Shown: positions 40,474-49,275, counted from the first letter of the stretch. The stretch is DNA of 64,000 nucleotides from Bacillus timonensis (GCA_020171895.1 JAIVAN010000003.1:124001-188000), one strand, 5' to 3'. Notes: generated by a model not told the origin, from the letters alone. A program made the numbers and translations.

Positions 40474-41424
40474 TTACTTTTCTACCTTTGTAAGATAATC
40501 AATAAGGCCCATTGCACTTACTTGTAAATCAAGATGTAGTATATCATATAAATCCTTTGAAATAGGTATGTTTTTTTCATCTAAATATGAAGCAACCTTT
40601 ACATAAATTTGTTCACTTATTTGTAATATTTGGTCATGTAAAGAAAGTGTGACATCGCGCTCTTTTGCTGCATTAACGAAATGTGGAAGCCAAAAGCGAA
40701 TTTGTCTATATACTTCCTTTACATTCGATGACATACCATAATGACCGAAAAAAATATGACTGACATTCATGGATTCTATTAAAGAAAGTGACTGTAACAT
40801 TTTTTCAGGGTCAAATTGGTTTGGTGAAGTTGAAGGTAAAAATAATTCGATACCATCATCAAATAATTCACTATAAAAAATTCCTATTGTATCTCCAGTG
40901 AAAATTCCGTTACTTATTGGATCGTAAATGCTATAATGATGGTTGGCATGTCCTGGAGTGTCAATAAATGTAAGTGAACATGAAGGACTTAAACTTAAAG
41001 TTTCCTGATCATGTTTCTCGATTAATTGATCCTCTAACACTGGTAAGATTGGATCAAAGAGACGTTCAAAATCCTTACCATAAACTGCCTTGGCTCCAGC
41101 AATTAATCTAGTCGGGTCTGCTAAATGCCTAGCGCCCTTTGGATGGACAACGACTTTTGCATTTGGGCAATCCTTTAAAAGAAGGCCAGCTCCACCTGCA
41201 TGGTCTAAATGTATATGTGTTACAATAATATACTCTACGTCTTCTAATTTAATTTGTAGGTGTCTAAGGCCTTGTTTTATATGCGGTATTGAAGGGCTCG
41301 CACATGTTTCAATGAGAGTTACTTTATCTTCCAAAATAACATAAGTACCTGTTCTACCTTTTCTGCCTAAGTCGTAATCATCGATTAAGTAGATTCGGTC
41401 GGATAATTTCTTTGGAATGTTCAA
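40474..41424 (-). CDS. MBL-fold metallohydrolase
   Basis: This 316-residue metallo-beta-lactamase-fold enzyme has THIHLDHAGG, the metal-binding core, then HPKGARHL, the DTPGHANHH His ligand, the GDTIG Asp, and a C-terminal FGHYG His. Helices of about 80 residues follow the core. The substrate could be a thioester, lactone or persulfide and cannot be told from sequence. TTG at 41424 is the best start, because GGAGGAATAACA is directly upstream; in-frame TTG codons further out, at 41466, lack a site. It pairs with a glutaredoxin gene. Confidence 0.82.
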   Translation of the reverse strand: MNIPKKLSDRIYLIDDYDLGRKGRTGTYVILEDKVTLIETCASPSIPHIKQGLRHLQIKLEDVEYIIVTHIHLDHAGGAGLLLKDCPNAKVVVHPKGARHLADPTRLIAGAKAVYGKDFERLFDPILPVLEDQLIEKHDQETLSLSPSCSLTFIDTPGHANHHYSIYDPISNGIFTGDTIGIFYSELFDDGIELFLPSTSPNQFDPEKMLQSLSLIESMNVSHIFFGHYGMSSNVKEVYRQIRFWLPHFVNAAKERDVTLSLHDQILQISEQIYVKVASYLDEKNIPISKDLYDILHLDLQVSAMGLIDYLTKVEK

Positions 41425-41653
41425 TGTTATTCCTCCAAACGTATGTTTTCTTGAATCAAGCACCAATTATGTAAAGATGTACCATTACATTGTACGGGTG
41501 TATGCTACTGCATGTAAAGTGAAATGGCTAAAGATTCAGAAAAATTAACGTAGAATAAAAAATTGCATTCTATAAGGATAGAACCGCAAGGATTGTTAAT
41601 GCTATTTATGATTGGAACTTTCAGACCTTTAACTGTTAGAAAGGAGAGAATCC

Positions 41654-41890
41654 ATGTCACAATTACAAGGTATCATCACTCGATTATTAAACCTACAAGA
41701 AAATTCAAACGGTGGAGAGCCACCACAACGATTCTTCGAAGTTAATGGTGAAAAAAAATGCAGTGTTAAGTATTTCGAGAAAACTGAAACATTTGAACTT
41801 GAAGTGTATCAACAAGGTGAAAAACCTAAATCATATCAGTTTGACAACATTGATATGATCGCAATTGAAATATTTGATTTAATTCACTAA
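41654..41890 (+). CDS. ykuJ: YkuJ family protein
   Basis: The 78-residue protein matches YkuJ well: MSQLQGIITRLLNLQE, RFFEVNGEKKCSVKYFEK, FELEVYQQGEKP and FDNIDMIAIEIFDL. It is a small soluble alpha/beta protein that forms dimers or higher oligomers in the known structure. No function is established. The AAAGGAG site with 8-nt spacing supports the ATG. The order ykuJ, ykuK, abbA, ykuL is kept from B. subtilis. Confidence 0.93.
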   Translation: MSQLQGIITRLLNLQENSNGGEPPQRFFEVNGEKKCSVKYFEKTETFELEVYQQGEKPKSYQFDNIDMIAIEIFDLIH

Positions 41891-42051
41891 GAATCATGTA
41901 TTCTGATGGAGAAGATATATAACTCTTTCAGACCATACATATTGAACCACTAAAACAAAAAAATAATAAATCAAAGGTCAATTGAAGTTGAAATCATTCA
42001 GAAGCAACACATCTTTTGTCAGAACAAGAACGAATGATGAGGAATGATACA

Positions 42052-42195
42052 ATGAATCCGTTAGTCATATGTCCAACATGTCAGAAACAAGAGCCGATTC
42101 ATGATGTATTAACAGCACAGTCAAATCAAAATGTCATCTATACTTGTAATCAATGTCATCATACAGTTCGTAACATTGAAACGAGTAAAGGATAA
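42052..42195 (+). CDS. 47-residue zinc-ribbon miniprotein
   Basis: The short gene encodes a protein with two CxxC pairs (CPTC at 7-10 and CNQC at 32-35) separated by 21 residues. That is the layout of a zinc ribbon. A TGAGGA ribosome site lies 8 nt ahead of ATG 42052; two further in-frame ATGs upstream (42034, 42037) lack a site. A good terminator overlaps the stop. It lies between ykuJ and ykuK. Such miniproteins may bind nucleic acid or another protein. The function is unknown. Confidence 0.7.
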   Translation: MNPLVICPTCQKQEPIHDVLTAQSNQNVIYTCNQCHHTVRNIETSKG

Positions 42196-42222
42196 AGCCT
42201 CCATTTCAGGAGGCTTTTCTTT
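42194..42222 (+). terminator. Terminator after the zinc-ribbon gene
   Basis: The stem AAAGCCTCC/GGAGGCTTT with a 6-nt loop is followed by TCTTTTT. Confidence 0.85.
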
Positions 42223-42559
42223 TTATTTAGGCTTGTGTTTTCATCATTTCTATTTTCTATTAATAAAGCATTTTATTGTCCAACTGATCTCTAATCCCCT
42301 TTTTTTGATAGCTAAGTCTTACTTTCCCCCATCTGTTTCTTTCGTCCCATTCTTCTCTAAAATTTCGTTCCAGTTCCTCTAATAAGATAGGTGCGAAATT
42401 GTCGTAATTTCAAATGGAATTGAATAACCATGTTATAACAGATCAATTGTTAGGATGAGTTTGTCTATTTAAACGGGTTCAAGTGCCAGTTTTCCATGAA
42501 CCAACGTTAAAGCGTTAGCGTATATTATAGAAAAATGAAATCAGCAAAGGAGTGGGATA
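42223..42559. other. 337-nt intergenic region before ykuK
   Basis: I see no gene here. The region is AT-rich. Near its right end is AACG-N6-CGTT (42503-42516), followed by TATTAT (42523-42528), a possible -10 of ykuK. Nothing else was recognised. Confidence 0.5.
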
Positions 42560-43078
42560 ATGAACGACCCCTTTACGTTTTATAACATATCTGAAGAGAA
42601 TATGAGCTTTGAAAAAGTTATTTTGCGTATTAAGGAGTTTATAAAACGAGATCCAAGATCAAATTACGTGTTGTCCATTGGGACCGATTCACATGTTCAC
42701 CAATCCTATACACGCTTTATTACGGCCATTCATATACATCGAGTAGGAAAAGGTGCTTGGGGTTGCCTAAAAAACTATAATCTTAAACGTGCAGTAACGA
42801 GCATTCATGAAAAGATTTCATTAGAAACTGCTCTAAGTCAAGAAATAGCCTATGAATTTACAACAAGTCATCTCATAGAATTAATGGAAATCCTCATTCC
42901 TTTTAGTGATGAAGGTGCTGACTTAACGTTCGAAATTCACCTTGATATTGGAAGAAAAGGAGCTACAAAAGATTTAATTAATGAAATGATAGGGCGTATT
43001 ACTGCGATGGGATTAGAGGCGAAAATAAAGCCAGAGTCCTATACAGCCTTTAGCTATGCCAATCGATACACAAAGTAG
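42560..43078 (+). CDS. ykuK: YkuK family protein (RNase H-like fold, DUF458)
   Basis: The 172-residue protein has the same length as B. subtilis YkuK. Typical segments are YVLSIGTDSHVHQSYTRFIT near the N-terminus, EIAYEF, EIHLDIGRKGATKDLI and AFSYANRYTK at the end. The fold is RNase H-like, with acidic residues (Asp43, Asp129) where a nuclease would bind metal. Activity is not established. It is preceded by AAAGGAGTGGG. It lies in the conserved ykuJ-ykuK-abbA-ykuL row. Confidence 0.9.
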   Translation: MNDPFTFYNISEENMSFEKVILRIKEFIKRDPRSNYVLSIGTDSHVHQSYTRFITAIHIHRVGKGAWGCLKNYNLKRAVTSIHEKISLETALSQEIAYEFTTSHLIELMEILIPFSDEGADLTFEIHLDIGRKGATKDLINEMIGRITAMGLEAKIKPESYTAFSYANRYTK

Positions 43079-43177
43079 GTGATAAAATACCCCATAGAAC
43101 AATAAAATTAACGCATGAATAGGGTGAAAACGACTATATATAAAGTAATAAACTTTTTTATATGGGGGTATTTAATT

Positions 43178-43369
43178 TTGGAGAAAGAATTAAATATTGT
43201 ATTAACCGATGCTGAAAAAAATTTATTACTTAGTGTTTTGTTTCGTCAAGATTATGCTTTAGAAATCATTAGATCAGAGCTATGTGATATTGAAGTAGGC
43301 TCCAAAGAAGTAGATTTAGAAACTTATAGAGAAATGATTGTATTGTATGACAAATTAATATCCTCTTAA
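43178..43369 (+). CDS. abbA: AbbA, antirepressor of AbrB
   Basis: The 63-residue protein matches AbbA (formerly YkzF) of B. subtilis by position and pattern: LTDAEKNLLLSVLF, ALEIIRSELCDIEVGSKEVD, and YREMIVLYDKL. AbbA is a small helical dimer that mimics DNA and blocks the transition-state regulator AbrB, relieving repression at the onset of stationary phase. In B. subtilis its gene is activated through Spo0A. TTG at 43178 is chosen because GGGGG lies 9 nt upstream; the ATG at 43115 has no site and would add 21 unrelated residues. Confidence 0.87.
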   Translation: MEKELNIVLTDAEKNLLLSVLFRQDYALEIIRSELCDIEVGSKEVDLETYREMIVLYDKLISS

Positions 43370-43385
43370 TATACATAACCTTTCT

Positions 43386-43420
43386 AATGGCTATCACTTT
43401 TGTGATAGCCATTCATATTT
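43386..43420 (+). terminator. Terminator of abbA
   Basis: A perfect 12-bp stem AATGGCTATCAC/GTGATAGCCATT with a TTTT loop is followed by CATATTTTG. Confidence 0.85.
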
Positions 43421-43510
43421 TGTCGTGATAAATCAAATAAGGCGCACATATTTGTAATCTATGTTAAAATAGAATGGTACATTTAATGGAAAATGATGCA
43501 TAAATTATAA

Positions 43511-43539
43511 TTGACAGTATTTTGAAAAACAGCTAGAAA
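43511..43539 (+). promoter_or_regulatory. Probable sigma-A promoter of darB
   Basis: A perfect TTGACA (43511-43516) and TAGAAA (43534-43539) are separated by 17 nt. This would give a short leader before the GAGGGG site and the ATG. Confidence 0.5.
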
Positions 43540-43563
43540 CTAAGGTGAGGGGACGTACTAAGC

Positions 43564-44007
43564 ATGATTAGTCTTCATAGTGGTGAATTTCTGTATACGA
43601 CGGTTAAAGAGTTATTGATTCCATCAGATAAAGTTGCCCATGTGCAGATTGGAAATAATATTGAACATGCTTTATTAGTGCTTATTAAAACAGGTTATAC
43701 AGCAATTCCTGTTCTTGATTCACAATACAAACTACATGGATTAATAAGTAAGACATTAATTTTGGATGGCATTCTTGGATTAGAAAGAATTGAGTTTGAA
43801 AGACTTGAAACGATAAAAGTTCAAGATGTAATGAATAAAGAAATACCTAGACTTCACCTTAAAGACAAGGTTGAAAAAGGACTAGAATTAGTTGTGGATC
43901 ATCCGTTTGTATGTGTGGAAAACGAAGACGGCTTTTTTGAAGGAATCTTTACTCGCAGAGAGATATTAAAACGGTTGGATCGACATATTAAAAAACTAAA
44001 TAACTAG
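43564..44007 (+). CDS. darB: CBS-pair c-di-AMP receptor DarB/YkuL
   Basis: The 147-residue protein consists of two CBS motifs (HALLVLIKTGYTAIPVLDSQYKLHGLIS at about 38-65 and VEKGLELVVDHPFVCVENEDG at about 103-123) and forms dimers. DarB (YkuL, CbpB) binds c-di-AMP. In its free state it activates the stringent-response enzyme Rel and pyruvate carboxylase in B. subtilis. Synteny with abbA upstream supports orthology. The KtrC potassium channel subunit at 61023 belongs to the same c-di-AMP-controlled network. Confidence 0.9.
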   Translation: MISLHSGEFLYTTVKELLIPSDKVAHVQIGNNIEHALLVLIKTGYTAIPVLDSQYKLHGLISKTLILDGILGLERIEFERLETIKVQDVMNKEIPRLHLKDKVEKGLELVVDHPFVCVENEDGFFEGIFTRREILKRLDRHIKKLNN

Positions 44008-44092
44008 TTTAGACGCTGGCCTTCTAACAGGGGGTCTTTTGTTTTTTTATTAAATAAATTGATCTAATTTTTTTGAATAGAGGGGGAAGGTC

Positions 44093-45610
44093 GTGAGTGA
44101 AGCTACTTTAGTAAAAGCTCAACATCAACATTCTGATAAAAAGACAAAAAAGCCATTTGTATTAGCTGCAATCATGCTAGCCATGTTTGTTGCAGCGATA
44201 GAATCAACCATTGTGTCTACGGCAATGCCAGCAATTGTAGGAGATTTAGGTGGCTTTTCCTTATATAGTTGGGTATTTTCAGCATATTTATTAATGAACG
44301 CCGTAACGGTCTTAATCTACGGAAAGTTATCAGATTTGTTCGGAAGAAAACCTATATTAACATTTGGACTAATTGTTTTTTTAATTGGCTCAATTCTTTG
44401 TGGTTTCAGTCAATCAATGGAGATGTTAATATTCTTTCGATTTGTACAAGGCTTTGGTGCAGGGGCTGTAATGCCAATTGCCTCTACCATTGTTGGAGAT
44501 ATGTATACAAAGGAAGAGAGAGCAAAAGTACAAGGTTACTTATCAAGTGTTTGGGGAGTTTCTGCCATAATGGGGCCAGCCTTAGGTGGTATGCTTGTAG
44601 AATATATTAGTTGGCGTCTTGTGTTTTGGGTAAATGTACCGTTAGGCATACTAGCGATTATCTTTTTAGGTCTTTATCTTCACGAGGGTATAGAAAAACA
44701 AAAACATCAAATTGACTACATAGGTGCATTGTTGTTATTTATCTCTGTAAGTTCACTCATGATTGTGCTTGTTGAAGGTGGAGTACACTGGGCTTGGAGC
44801 TCTTCACCGATTATTCTTCTTTCTGCATTGTCTGCTTTGTCATTAGGTTTATTTATCCTACAAGAAAAAAGAGCAAAAGAACCTATGATGCCATTTGAAA
44901 TTTGGAAAGAAAAATCTATCTTCATTGCGAACATAACGTCACTAACTACTGGTGTGATGTTAATTGGAATCTCAAGTTTTTTACCTGCATTTGTTCAAGG
45001 AGTGATGGAGCGATCTCCAATTGTTGCCGGCTTTACGTTAACTACTATGTCAATTGGATGGCCGATCGCTGCTACATTAGCGGGGAATCTTTTGCTAAAA
45101 ATTGGCTTTAGAACAACTGCCTTGATCGGTGGTGTCGGTTTAATTTTGGGTAGTATCATCTTTGTCACACTTTCTCCGGATGACGGACCGTTATGGGCAG
45201 CATTTGGTTCCTTTATGATTGGAGTCGGTATGGGCTTTACAACAACTTCATTTATTGTTTCTATTCAAAGTACTGTCACCTGGCAGATGAGAGGAATAGC
45301 TACTGCTGCTAACATGTTTATGAGAACATTAGGTGGTACTGTAGGAGCTGCTTTATTAGGTGGTATATTAAATAGTAAATTACAGTCCTATATTGAATCG
45401 AAAGATTTAACGAATGAGGTAACAGTTGACACCGCGAATGTCTTATTAAATGAAGACGAACGAAATCAATTATCCTTTGCAGTCAAATCAGTACTACAGG
45501 ATGGACTTACTTTGTCCTTACACACAGTTTACTGGGCTGTTTTCGCGTTTGCCGTCTTTAGTGTAATATGTATTTTCTTCTTGCCGAAAGGAGAAGAGAA
45601 AAGTTCATAA
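44093..45610 (+). CDS. DHA2-family (14-helix) MFS multidrug exporter
   Basis: This 505-residue membrane protein of the EmrB/QacA type has about 14 helices. It has IESTIVSTAMPAIVGDL in helix 1 (DHA2 motif D1, with Glu where QacA has Asp), YGKLSDLFGRKP (motif A), and GPALGGMLVEYISWRLVFWVNVP (motif C) in helix 5. It exports drugs or cations with protons; the substrate is unknown. The start is GTG at 44093 behind GGGGGAAGG. It is inserted between darB and ccpC compared with B. subtilis and converges with an EamA transporter gene. Confidence 0.88.
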   Translation: MSEATLVKAQHQHSDKKTKKPFVLAAIMLAMFVAAIESTIVSTAMPAIVGDLGGFSLYSWVFSAYLLMNAVTVLIYGKLSDLFGRKPILTFGLIVFLIGSILCGFSQSMEMLIFFRFVQGFGAGAVMPIASTIVGDMYTKEERAKVQGYLSSVWGVSAIMGPALGGMLVEYISWRLVFWVNVPLGILAIIFLGLYLHEGIEKQKHQIDYIGALLLFISVSSLMIVLVEGGVHWAWSSSPIILLSALSALSLGLFILQEKRAKEPMMPFEIWKEKSIFIANITSLTTGVMLIGISSFLPAFVQGVMERSPIVAGFTLTTMSIGWPIAATLAGNLLLKIGFRTTALIGGVGLILGSIIFVTLSPDDGPLWAAFGSFMIGVGMGFTTTSFIVSIQSTVTWQMRGIATAANMFMRTLGGTVGAALLGGILNSKLQSYIESKDLTNEVTVDTANVLLNEDERNQLSFAVKSVLQDGLTLSLHTVYWAVFAFAVFSVICIFFLPKGEEKSS

Positions 45611-45624
45611 AATAAACACACAAA

Positions 45625-45660
45625 AAAACGCTGTTGATTTTTATTTCAACAGCGTTTTGT
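45625..45660. terminator. Bidirectional terminator between MFS and EamA genes
   Basis: A perfect 13-bp stem AAAACGCTGTTGA/TCAACAGCGTTTT overlaps the end of the minus-strand gene and has T-runs in both directions. Confidence 0.85.
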
Positions 45661-46582
45661 AAATCGATTTTTGACTTGTTGATATTTTAACAAGAGGTTT
45701 TTTTTGAAAGGAAGTTGCGATAACAACACCTGTCAGTATGAAGAATCCACCTATAAAAAAGTTTACATCTAACTTTTCTTTTAACAAAAGCCATCCTAAA
45801 AAAGAACCTACAAGTGGCTGAAAGAAGAAAAATAATGAACCTATTCCAGCATCCATTAGTTCCATACCTTTATTCCAAAGAAAAAATGCTCCAGCAGTTG
45901 AAACAACCCCAAGATAAAAAACCCCTAAAATGATCAAAATGTTTTGAACGTGCAAATCATTAGACTGAAGTTCCCAAACCATTGCAGGGGTTGTAAAAAC
46001 AAAAGCAAATAAAACAGCATAAGTCGTAATGGTTAAAGATGCCAACCGTTTAGAAGCAACCTTTACATAGACGGATAGTAACGCCCAAGTAATGGCGGCA
46101 GCCACTAGAATAATACTGCCTACTAGGTAGTTTCCAACCTGTGTATCCCAGCCAATAACAAATGCAACTCCTAATGAAGCTAATAGAACAGACGTTATCT
46201 TTTTAATGGTCAGCTTTTCCTTCAAAATGAATCTAGCAAAAATGACAACAAAAGCTGGTGTAGCTGATGTAATTAAAGCACCTGTGTGCGCATCAGATAA
46301 TTTCGTTCCAATAAATTGGAAAGCGATAGAGACAAAGTATCCAATAAAACCAATCCATGCAATTAATAACCAATCATTTCTCTTAATTACTGAGACATTA
46401 CCTCTTTTTTTATCTATGAATTTCAATACAACAAACAAAAAAACAAAAGCAATTGCATACCTCATCCATACTAACGTTAATGGTGGAATATAATCCAAAA
46501 CGTATTTACTCACAACATACATACCGCCCCACATACTTGCGGCTAAAGACAAACAGATTGACCCAACTAAACTTTGCCTCAT
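45641..46582 (-). CDS. EamA/DMT-superfamily transporter
   Basis: The 313-residue protein has ten predicted helices in two EamA repeats (about 8-145 and 155-290). Typical features are AASMWGGMYVVSKYVL at the start and PLVGSFLGWLLLKEKLD in the second half. These drug/metabolite transporters usually export amino acids or metabolites. No substrate can be assigned. The ribosome site GGAGGT is strong. Repeat copy B occupies its upstream region. Confidence 0.87.
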   Translation of the reverse strand: MRQSLVGSICLSLAASMWGGMYVVSKYVLDYIPPLTLVWMRYAIAFVFLFVVLKFIDKKRGNVSVIKRNDWLLIAWIGFIGYFVSIAFQFIGTKLSDAHTGALITSATPAFVVIFARFILKEKLTIKKITSVLLASLGVAFVIGWDTQVGNYLVGSIILVAAAITWALLSVYVKVASKRLASLTITTYAVLFAFVFTTPAMVWELQSNDLHVQNILIILGVFYLGVVSTAGAFFLWNKGMELMDAGIGSLFFFFQPLVGSFLGWLLLKEKLDVNFFIGGFFILTGVVIATSFQKKPLVKISTSQKSIYKTLLK

Positions 46583-46719
46583 TATTAATACCTCCGACTT
46601 TAAAAAGGGTAATGAAAATAGAATTTCCTATAAAAAGAGGCAAAAAATACTATTAAATACATTTGCCAAGAGAATTCAAACTCCAAGTTAAGTGAAATTG
46701 AGTGGTATTTTCCGTTTCA

Positions 46720-47036
46720 ACTTTTATGCAAATAAGAATTTGCACCATGGAGGATGAAAATTTCAATTAATTTTTTGTAACTTAGAATGTTGGATTTTAA
46801 GTAGTCCATGCGTGTTAATCGGAGTGGAAGGAACCGAGACTCCTCGAAAATGCTGACGCATTTCCTTCGTGCGGTGAGGATTCAATGAAGCTTATTCAAG
46901 TCCTGTGGGAAATGCGACAGACTTGAGACCCCACAGGCGTAGTAGCCGAGGAGGCTCAAGTGGCGCCCCACGGAAAGCGAGGTTCCTGCAACGAAGATTA
47001 ACACCCCACATACAGCGTTGTATTTTTAGGGTAGAC
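46720..47036. repeat. GC-rich intergenic repeat, copy B (expanded)
   Basis: The core at 46812-47004 runs from GTGTTAATC to GATTAACAC, with the same GGAACCGAGACTCCT, CCCCACAGGC, GCCGAGGAGGCTC and GGAAAGCGAGGTTCC blocks. It is about 60 nt longer than the other copies, because extra sequence (about 46853-46905) follows the first block. The AT-rich flanks TTTGCACCATGG and TATTTTTAGGGTAGAC are shared. It fills the 482-nt gap from 46583 to 47064, in which no gene is supported. Confidence 0.8.
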
Positions 47037-47064
47037 TTTAAAACATTCCACATCAACCAACAGA

Positions 47065-47433
47065 CTAAAGTCTTTCTAAAAACTCAATCCGATTTCCAAA
47101 TGGGTCAAAGAAGCTAAAACGATTTACATTTGGAATAGGCTTTTCATCTTGAATCGTAACTCCCTTGCTTTCTAAGAAAACGCGTACTTCTCTTAAGCTT
47201 GAAACAACAAACGCTGGATGACGCTTACTCTTTACATCGTCCATCTGTTCAACACCAATATGAAGCTCAATATCTCCAACCCTATACCACATGCCCCCAT
47301 TAGCTTTTAAACTTTCTGGTTTCTCCATTTCAGTTAACCCTAATATTCCGGAGTAAAATTCTCTAGCGTTAGCCTCTTGCCCAATTGGTATACAAATTTG
47401 AACATGATCTAAACGCTTAATCTCAATCTTCAT
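47065..47433 (-). CDS. VOC-family (glyoxalase-like) protein
   Basis: The 122-residue protein has two beta-alpha-beta-beta-beta units of the vicinal oxygen chelate fold: IKRLDHVQICIPIGQE, FYSGILGLTEME, ELHIGVEQMDD, HPAFVVSSL, and RFSFFDPFGNRIEFLE at the end. His10, Glu and a C-terminal Glu provide likely metal ligands. Members include glyoxalases, fosfomycin-resistance thiol transferases and dioxygenases; the reaction here is unknown. It lies 20 nt after a TauE/SafE gene on the same strand and is probably co-transcribed with it. Confidence 0.83.
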   Translation of the reverse strand: MKIEIKRLDHVQICIPIGQEANAREFYSGILGLTEMEKPESLKANGGMWYRVGDIELHIGVEQMDDVKSKRHPAFVVSSLREVRVFLESKGVTIQDEKPIPNVNRFSFFDPFGNRIEFLERL

Positions 47434-47453
47434 TCTTTATCCACCTGCATCCT

Positions 47454-48200
47454 TTAATTAAATAATTTAAATGTTAGCTCTACTATTAATAGGAGCGTTA
47501 CAACACGGAGTAACAGTTTTAAATGAGCAGTTGAAATTTTGTTTGCAACGACCAATGATGCTTGGGCACCTACAAGAGATCCTAATGCTAAAAATATCGC
47601 GATTTGCCAATTGAAGTGACCAGAAACATAAAACATTGTGAAAGCACCGAGACAGCTAAGAAATGTTTGAAATCTCGTAAAAGCTACTGCAGCTAAATAG
47701 GAAAAACCGTGATGAAGAAATGTGTACATAAGAAGTGTACCTTGACCAGGCCCAAACATTCCATCATATACCCCTATCCCATATAGGTAGGGAAACATCT
47801 GCTTTTTTACAGTTGTTTCAGCTTCAGAGGTAGGTTCCGTTTTTTTAAGAAAGCTAAGTAAAAGCGCAATACACAGAAGCAGTATGGCAATAACCATCAT
47901 GATTCTATCTGAAAGAGAAGAAGCCACATACCCACCAGTAATTCCACCGACTATACTAAAGGGGGCTATTATAAGTGCTGCTTTCAGTTTAATTTTTTTT
48001 TGCTTTAACAACACAAAAAAGCTAGAAAAAGAGCTAAAGGTGTTAGAAAATTTATTTGCAGCAATTGCGGAATGGATTGGAACTCCAATAAGAAGCATGG
48101 CAGGTAAGCTTATTAAGCCACCTCCACCAGCTAATGTACCGATAAAAGTCGCGAAAAACCCAATAATGAACAGCGATAATTCATTCAATGATATCACCAC
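47454..48200 (-). CDS. TauE/SafE-family anion permease
   Basis: The 248-residue membrane protein has about eight helices and the family hallmarks GTLAGGGGLISLPAMLLIGVPIHSAIAANK in the first repeat and GPGQGTLLMYTF with a later TRFQT in the second. The family moves sulfite, sulfoacetate, taurine-derived or other organic anions; the cargo is unknown. The start is either GTG at 48200 or TTG at 48188; the GGTGA site slightly favours the latter. It is divergent from ccpC, with a 105-nt shared upstream region. Confidence 0.83.
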   Translation of the reverse strand: MVISLNELSLFIIGFFATFIGTLAGGGGLISLPAMLLIGVPIHSAIAANKFSNTFSSFSSFFVLLKQKKIKLKAALIIAPFSIVGGITGGYVASSLSDRIMMVIAILLLCIALLLSFLKKTEPTSEAETTVKKQMFPYLYGIGVYDGMFGPGQGTLLMYTFLHHGFSYLAAVAFTRFQTFLSCLGAFTMFYVSGHFNWQIAIFLALGSLVGAQASLVVANKISTAHLKLLLRVVTLLLIVELTFKLFN

Positions 48201-48264
48201 TTTCTTCCAACTGAAAATATCATAACGTATAAAATAACATAATGAAATGATAAAATAATTAAGA

Positions 48265-48285
48265 TATACTATAAGTAAAACTTAT
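48265..48285 (+). promoter_or_regulatory. ccpC -10 element and CcpC-type operator
   Basis: TATACT (48265-48270) is followed at once by ATAA-N7-TTAT (48271-48285). In full it is the palindrome ATAAGT-AAA-ACTTAT. ATAA-N7-TTAT is the CcpC recognition pattern that I know from B. subtilis, and its place at the start point suggests autorepression. Confidence 0.7.
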
Positions 48286-48305
48286 GAAGAAAGTAGAGTG
48301 GGAAA

Positions 48306-49190
48306 ATGCAATTTTCCGAATTTCGACTACTTGTTGTTTTAGCAACTGAAATGAATATGAGAAAAGCAGCTGAAAGGCTTTTTGTATCTCAACCAGCACT
48401 GTCGCAACGACTGCAAACGATCGAAAAAGCGTGGGATACGAAAATATTTGTAAGATCTCAAAAAGGTTTAACTGCAACACCAGCAGGTGAAAAGATAATT
48501 GAGTTTGCAAGGGATGTTGTGGAAAGAGAAGAAAAAATAAAAGAGCAAATTCATGAATTAGATGCTGAAGTACACGGCACCCTAAAACTAGCTTGTGCTT
48601 CAATCATTGGCCAAAATTGGTTGCCTCAAATTCTAAAGAACTTTGTGACTACGTACCCACATGCGAAGATTTCGTTAATAACAGGGTGGAGTAGTGAAAT
48701 CTTAAAAAATCTATATGAGGACTCTGTACACTTAGGAATCATTAGAGGAAATCCAGATTGGAAAGGTGTTAAGCAGCATTTACTAACAGACACATTATAC
48801 TTAGTCGACACAGAGATTCAAAAAATTGAACAAGTGCTAGAAACGGAACGACCTTTCATACAGTTTAAAAGTGATTCAACTTATTATCAGGAAATTCAAG
48901 AATGGTGGCATAGAACGTTTCAAACTGCACCAAAGAGGACGATCGTCGTTGATCAAATTGAAACATGTAAGCAAATGACGTTGAATGGTATTGGATATGC
49001 AATATTACCTTCTGTAACATTAAACCAATCTGAAACAAATATTTATAAAATACCTCTTCTTGATGAGAACAATAAGCCGATAAAGAGGGACACTTGGTTA
49101 GTTGGTTATGAATCAGCTTTTGAATTGAAGCAAGTTCAAGCGTTCGTTAAAATCATTAAAGATAGCCTGAATGTTCCACCCTCACATTAG
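48306..49190 (+). CDS. ccpC: LysR-type regulator CcpC
   Basis: The 294-residue LysR protein is very close to B. subtilis CcpC: RKAAERLFVSQPALSQRLQT (helix-turn-helix, residues 18-37), then a ligand domain with ASIIGQNWLP, ISLITGWSSE, HLGIIRGNP and DQIETCKQM. CcpC represses citrate synthase and aconitase genes and responds to citrate. In B. subtilis flavodoxin genes ykuN-ykuP follow it; they are missing here, and dapH comes next. A matching operator lies in its own promoter. Confidence 0.93.
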   Translation: MQFSEFRLLVVLATEMNMRKAAERLFVSQPALSQRLQTIEKAWDTKIFVRSQKGLTATPAGEKIIEFARDVVEREEKIKEQIHELDAEVHGTLKLACASIIGQNWLPQILKNFVTTYPHAKISLITGWSSEILKNLYEDSVHLGIIRGNPDWKGVKQHLLTDTLYLVDTEIQKIEQVLETERPFIQFKSDSTYYQEIQEWWHRTFQTAPKRTIVVDQIETCKQMTLNGIGYAILPSVTLNQSETNIYKIPLLDENNKPIKRDTWLVGYESAFELKQVQAFVKIIKDSLNVPPSH

Positions 49191-49275
49191 AGTATTTTTC
49201 TTGTCAGAAAACTTTATGTTTGATACATTAATACAGTAAAGACTGAGCAACTGAAACTAGGAGGAACTACATACT

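Noticed and set aside
42503-42516. AACG-N6-CGTT before ykuK as a catabolite or purine repressor site
   Set aside because: It matches neither the cre nor the PurR pattern well, and the arms are only 4 bp, so chance is likely.
44008-44060. Terminator after darB
   Set aside because: The AGAC...GTCT pairing is short and interrupted. The T-run alone is not enough to call it.
46905-47117. Open frames across the GC-rich repeats (also near 60656-60944) as genes
   Set aside because: They exist only because the GC-rich repeats lack stops. They recur in the same frame in several copies, have no ribosome sites and resemble no protein.
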